Source: an uncultured Clostridia bacterium (GTDB lineage: Bacteria; Bacillota; Clostridia; Oscillospirales; Oscillospiraceae). Taken from it: DNA of 15,126 nt. A model generated the notes under the pieces. That model searched no databases. It saw nothing but the letters and a program-made list of their open reading frames with translations, and was not told where the DNA came from. Where the stretch lies: NCBI GenBank assembly GCA_946539175.1, contig CAMNHH010000042.1, positions 1 through 15,126 on the forward strand. The letters run 5' to 3'. The translations under genes and the position numbers were made by a program. This document shows, piece after piece, positions 13,464 to 15,126 of the stretch; within the stretch, counting starts at the first letter, position 1, and each line of letters begins with the position of its first letter.

Positions 13464-15126
13464 TCAGATAAATCTTCCCGTTATGCTCTCCCTGCAGCCG
13501 CGAATTTCCGCCGGGGTGCCGCAGGCGACGATCCGGCCGCCGTCCTCGCCGCCCTCCGGGCCCATATCGACCACATAGTCGGCGCTTCGGATCACGTCAG
13601 GGTCGTGCTCGATCACAATGACGGTGGCGCCGTGGTCGATCAGCGTGCGGAACACCTGCAGCAGGGTCTCCACGTCCTTTGGATGCAGGCCAATGGTGGG
13701 CTCGTCAAAGACAAAGACGGAATCCTCCTGCTGTCTGCCCAGCTCGGAGGCCAGCTTCAGCCGCTGCGCCTCACCGCCGGACAGCCCAGGCGTTTGCTCC
13801 CCCAGCGTCAGATACCCCAGACCCAGATCCCGGAGCGTTTCCAGCCTTTGGCTGACGGTGCCCATGTCCCTGCAAAACGACAGCGCCGTGTTCACGTCCA
13901 TGTCCATCAGCTCGGGGAGGGACCGTTCCTCCCCGGCCTTGTTTCGATAGCGGATCTTTTTTGCGGCTTTCCTATAGCGCGAGCCGCGACAGTCCGGGCA
14001 CGGAACGTCCACGTCCGGCAGGAACTGGACGTCCAGGGAGATCTGCCCGGTTCCGTCACAGACCGGGCAGCGCAGAGAGCCGGTGTTATAGGAGAAGTCC
14101 CCGGCCTTACAGCCGTACTGCCTGGCCGCTTTCGTCCGGGCGAAGCACTTGCGCAGCTCGTCGTGTACGTTGGCGTAGGTCGCCACGGTGGATCGGACGT
14201 TGATCCCGATGGGCGTTGCGTCGATCAGCTTGATGTGCCGGATCCCTTCCGCTTCGATCCTCCGGATATGGTCGGGCATCTTTTTCCCGCCGCACAAGGC
14301 GTCCAGCGCGGGGACCAGGCTTTCCAGAACCAGCGTGGTCTTGCCGGAGCCCGATACGCCGGTAATCGCCGTCAGCCGGCCTTTGGGGATTTTCACGGAA
14401 AGCGGCTTGACCGTATGAATGCGGTCTGTCTCCAGGCAGATCATTCCGTCCGCGAACAGCGCCTGCCCTGTCGTCTCCTTTTCCGACGCCTGCTTCCCGG
14501 AGAGGTACTTGCCGATCACGGAGGCCGGGTTCTGTTCGATCTCCGGGATCGGCCCCTGCGCGATCACCGTGCCGCCCTTCGCTCCCGCCTCCGGTCCCAT
14601 CTCGATGAGCCAGTCCGCCTCCTTCAGAATCTGCACGTCGTGGTCCACCAGCAGCACGGAGTTGCCATCCTTGACCAGATCGTGCATCACGTCGTTCAGA
14701 CCGACGATATTGGCGGGATGCAGCCCGATGGAAGGCTCATCCAGAACGTACAAAACGCCCGTCGTGCGGTTCCGGACCGCCCGTGCCAGCTGCATCCGCT
14801 GCCGCTCCCCGGTGGAGAGCGTGGACGAGGCTCTGTCCAGCGTCAGATAGGAAAGCCCCAGGTCCATGAGCCTGGCCGCCACCTCCAGATAGGATTCGCA
14901 GATGTTCTGCGCCATGGGGCGCATTTCCTCCGGCAGAGAGGCAGGCACCCTTTTGACCCATTCGATTGATTCCTTCAAGGTCATCTCGCAGGCCCGGTCA
15001 AGGGAAATGCCCATCAGCCGCGGCGCCCTGGCGGCCTCTGAAAGCCTCGTCCCATGGCATTCCGGGCAGACGTCCTCCTTGAGGAACTTCTCCACCCGCT
15101 TCATGCCCTTTTCATCCTTGACCTTG
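13464..15126 (-). CDS. UvrA-family ABC ATPase, C-terminal part (5' end outside window)
   Basis: About 553 residues of a UvrA-like (excinuclease ABC subunit A type) protein are visible; the frame is open through the right edge and reads KVKDEKG before an internal Met at 15104, so that Met is not the start. Seen in order: CPECHGTRL, the signature of the first ATPase (LSTGERQR) with Walker B VLYVLDEPSIGLHP; then the second ATPase with Walker A GVSGSGKTTL, a zinc finger CPVC-x19-CPDC, the signature LSGGEAQR and Walker B VFVFDEPTIGLHP with VIVIEHD. UvrA binds damaged DNA as a dimer; paralogues of this type also occur with drug-resistance or unknown roles. The first signature is LSTGERQR rather than LSGGE, which suggests a UvrA-like paralogue. 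Whether the UvrB-binding domain is present cannot be judged from this window. Confidence 0.93.
   Translation of the reverse strand, partial: KVKDEKGMKRVEKFLKEDVCPECHGTRLSEAARAPRLMGISLDRACEMTLKESIEWVKRVPASLPEEMRPMAQNICESYLEVAARLMDLGLSYLTLDRASSTLSTGERQRMQLARAVRNRTTGVLYVLDEPSIGLHPANIVGLNDVMHDLVKDGNSVLLVDHDVQILKEADWLIEMGPEAGAKGGTVIAQGPIPEIEQNPASVIGKYLSGKQASEKETTGQALFADGMICLETDRIHTVKPLSVKIPKGRLTAITGVSGSGKTTLVLESLVPALDALCGGKKMPDHIRRIEAEGIRHIKLIDATPIGINVRSTVATYANVHDELRKCFARTKAARQYGCKAGDFSYNTGSLRCPVCDGTGQISLDVQFLPDVDVPCPDCRGSRYRKAAKKIRYRNKAGEERSLPELMDMDVNTALSFCRDMGTVSQRLETLRDLGLGYLTLGEQTPGLSGGEAQRLKLASELGRQQEDSVFVFDEPTIGLHPKDVETLLQVFRTLIDHGATVIVIEHDPDVIRSADYVVDMGPEGGEDGGRIVACGTPAEIRGCRESITGRFI

Noticed and set aside
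13605..14969. 454-codon plus-strand open frame opposite the UvrA-family gene
   Set aside because: The minus strand shows Walker, signature and zinc-finger motifs in order; the plus frame has none.

Overview
The window looks like chromosome from a GC-rich, low-oxygen Firmicute of the clostridial Oscillospiraceae type. The pointers are GC-rich coding sequence with AT-rich promoter gaps, strong AGGAGG-type ribosome binding sites, canonical sigma-A promoters with 17-bp spacers (several with a TG-extended -10), a pair of DegV proteins, a DUF1836 gene and an oxygen-sensitive iron-sulfur flavoenzyme operon. Genus cannot be fixed from this sequence alone. No rRNA, tRNA, CRISPR array, transposase or insertion sequence was seen.

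Layout. 1-2024: groES-groEL ending in a perfect hairpin terminator. 2033-3573 (minus): a DegV lipid-binding protein and a TrhA/hemolysin III membrane protein, translationally coupled by a one-base stop/start overlap. A divergent promoter region (3574-3766) separates them from a DUF1836 putative regulator (3767-4384) and a second, divergent DegV protein (4468-5325) on the plus strand. 5615-6985: a membrane-bound PP2C/SpoIIE-type phosphatase with a LytS-like five-helix sensor, with its own promoter and terminator. 7056-9077 (minus): a FlK-like hotdog thioesterase followed by a cytosolic GH13 alpha-amylase-type glycosidase that carries an extra C-terminal module.

9292-12601 (plus) is the most distinctive region: five tightly packed, mostly overlapping genes for a multi-subunit flavo/iron-sulfur amino-acid (or amine) dehydrogenase. 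The order is [2Fe-2S] protein, FAD/NAD(P) oxidoreductase, 2x[4Fe-4S] ferredoxin, BFD-like [2Fe-2S] protein, and DAO-family FAD oxidoreductase. The order of the last four resembles the dye-linked L-proline dehydrogenase operon (pdhA-F-X-B) of Thermococcales; the domains are also those of sarcosine oxidase, HcnABC and D-hydroxyproline dehydrogenase. Electrons would pass from substrate through the DAO flavin and the Fe-S subunits to NAD(P) or a ferredoxin-type carrier. A small unrecognised protein (12643-12903) follows and may share the transcript.

12904-13463 holds two hairpins, a promoter-like sequence and a short, possibly 5'-truncated ORF. From 13464 to the right edge (minus) lies the C-terminal part of a UvrA-family ABC ATPase whose start is outside the window.
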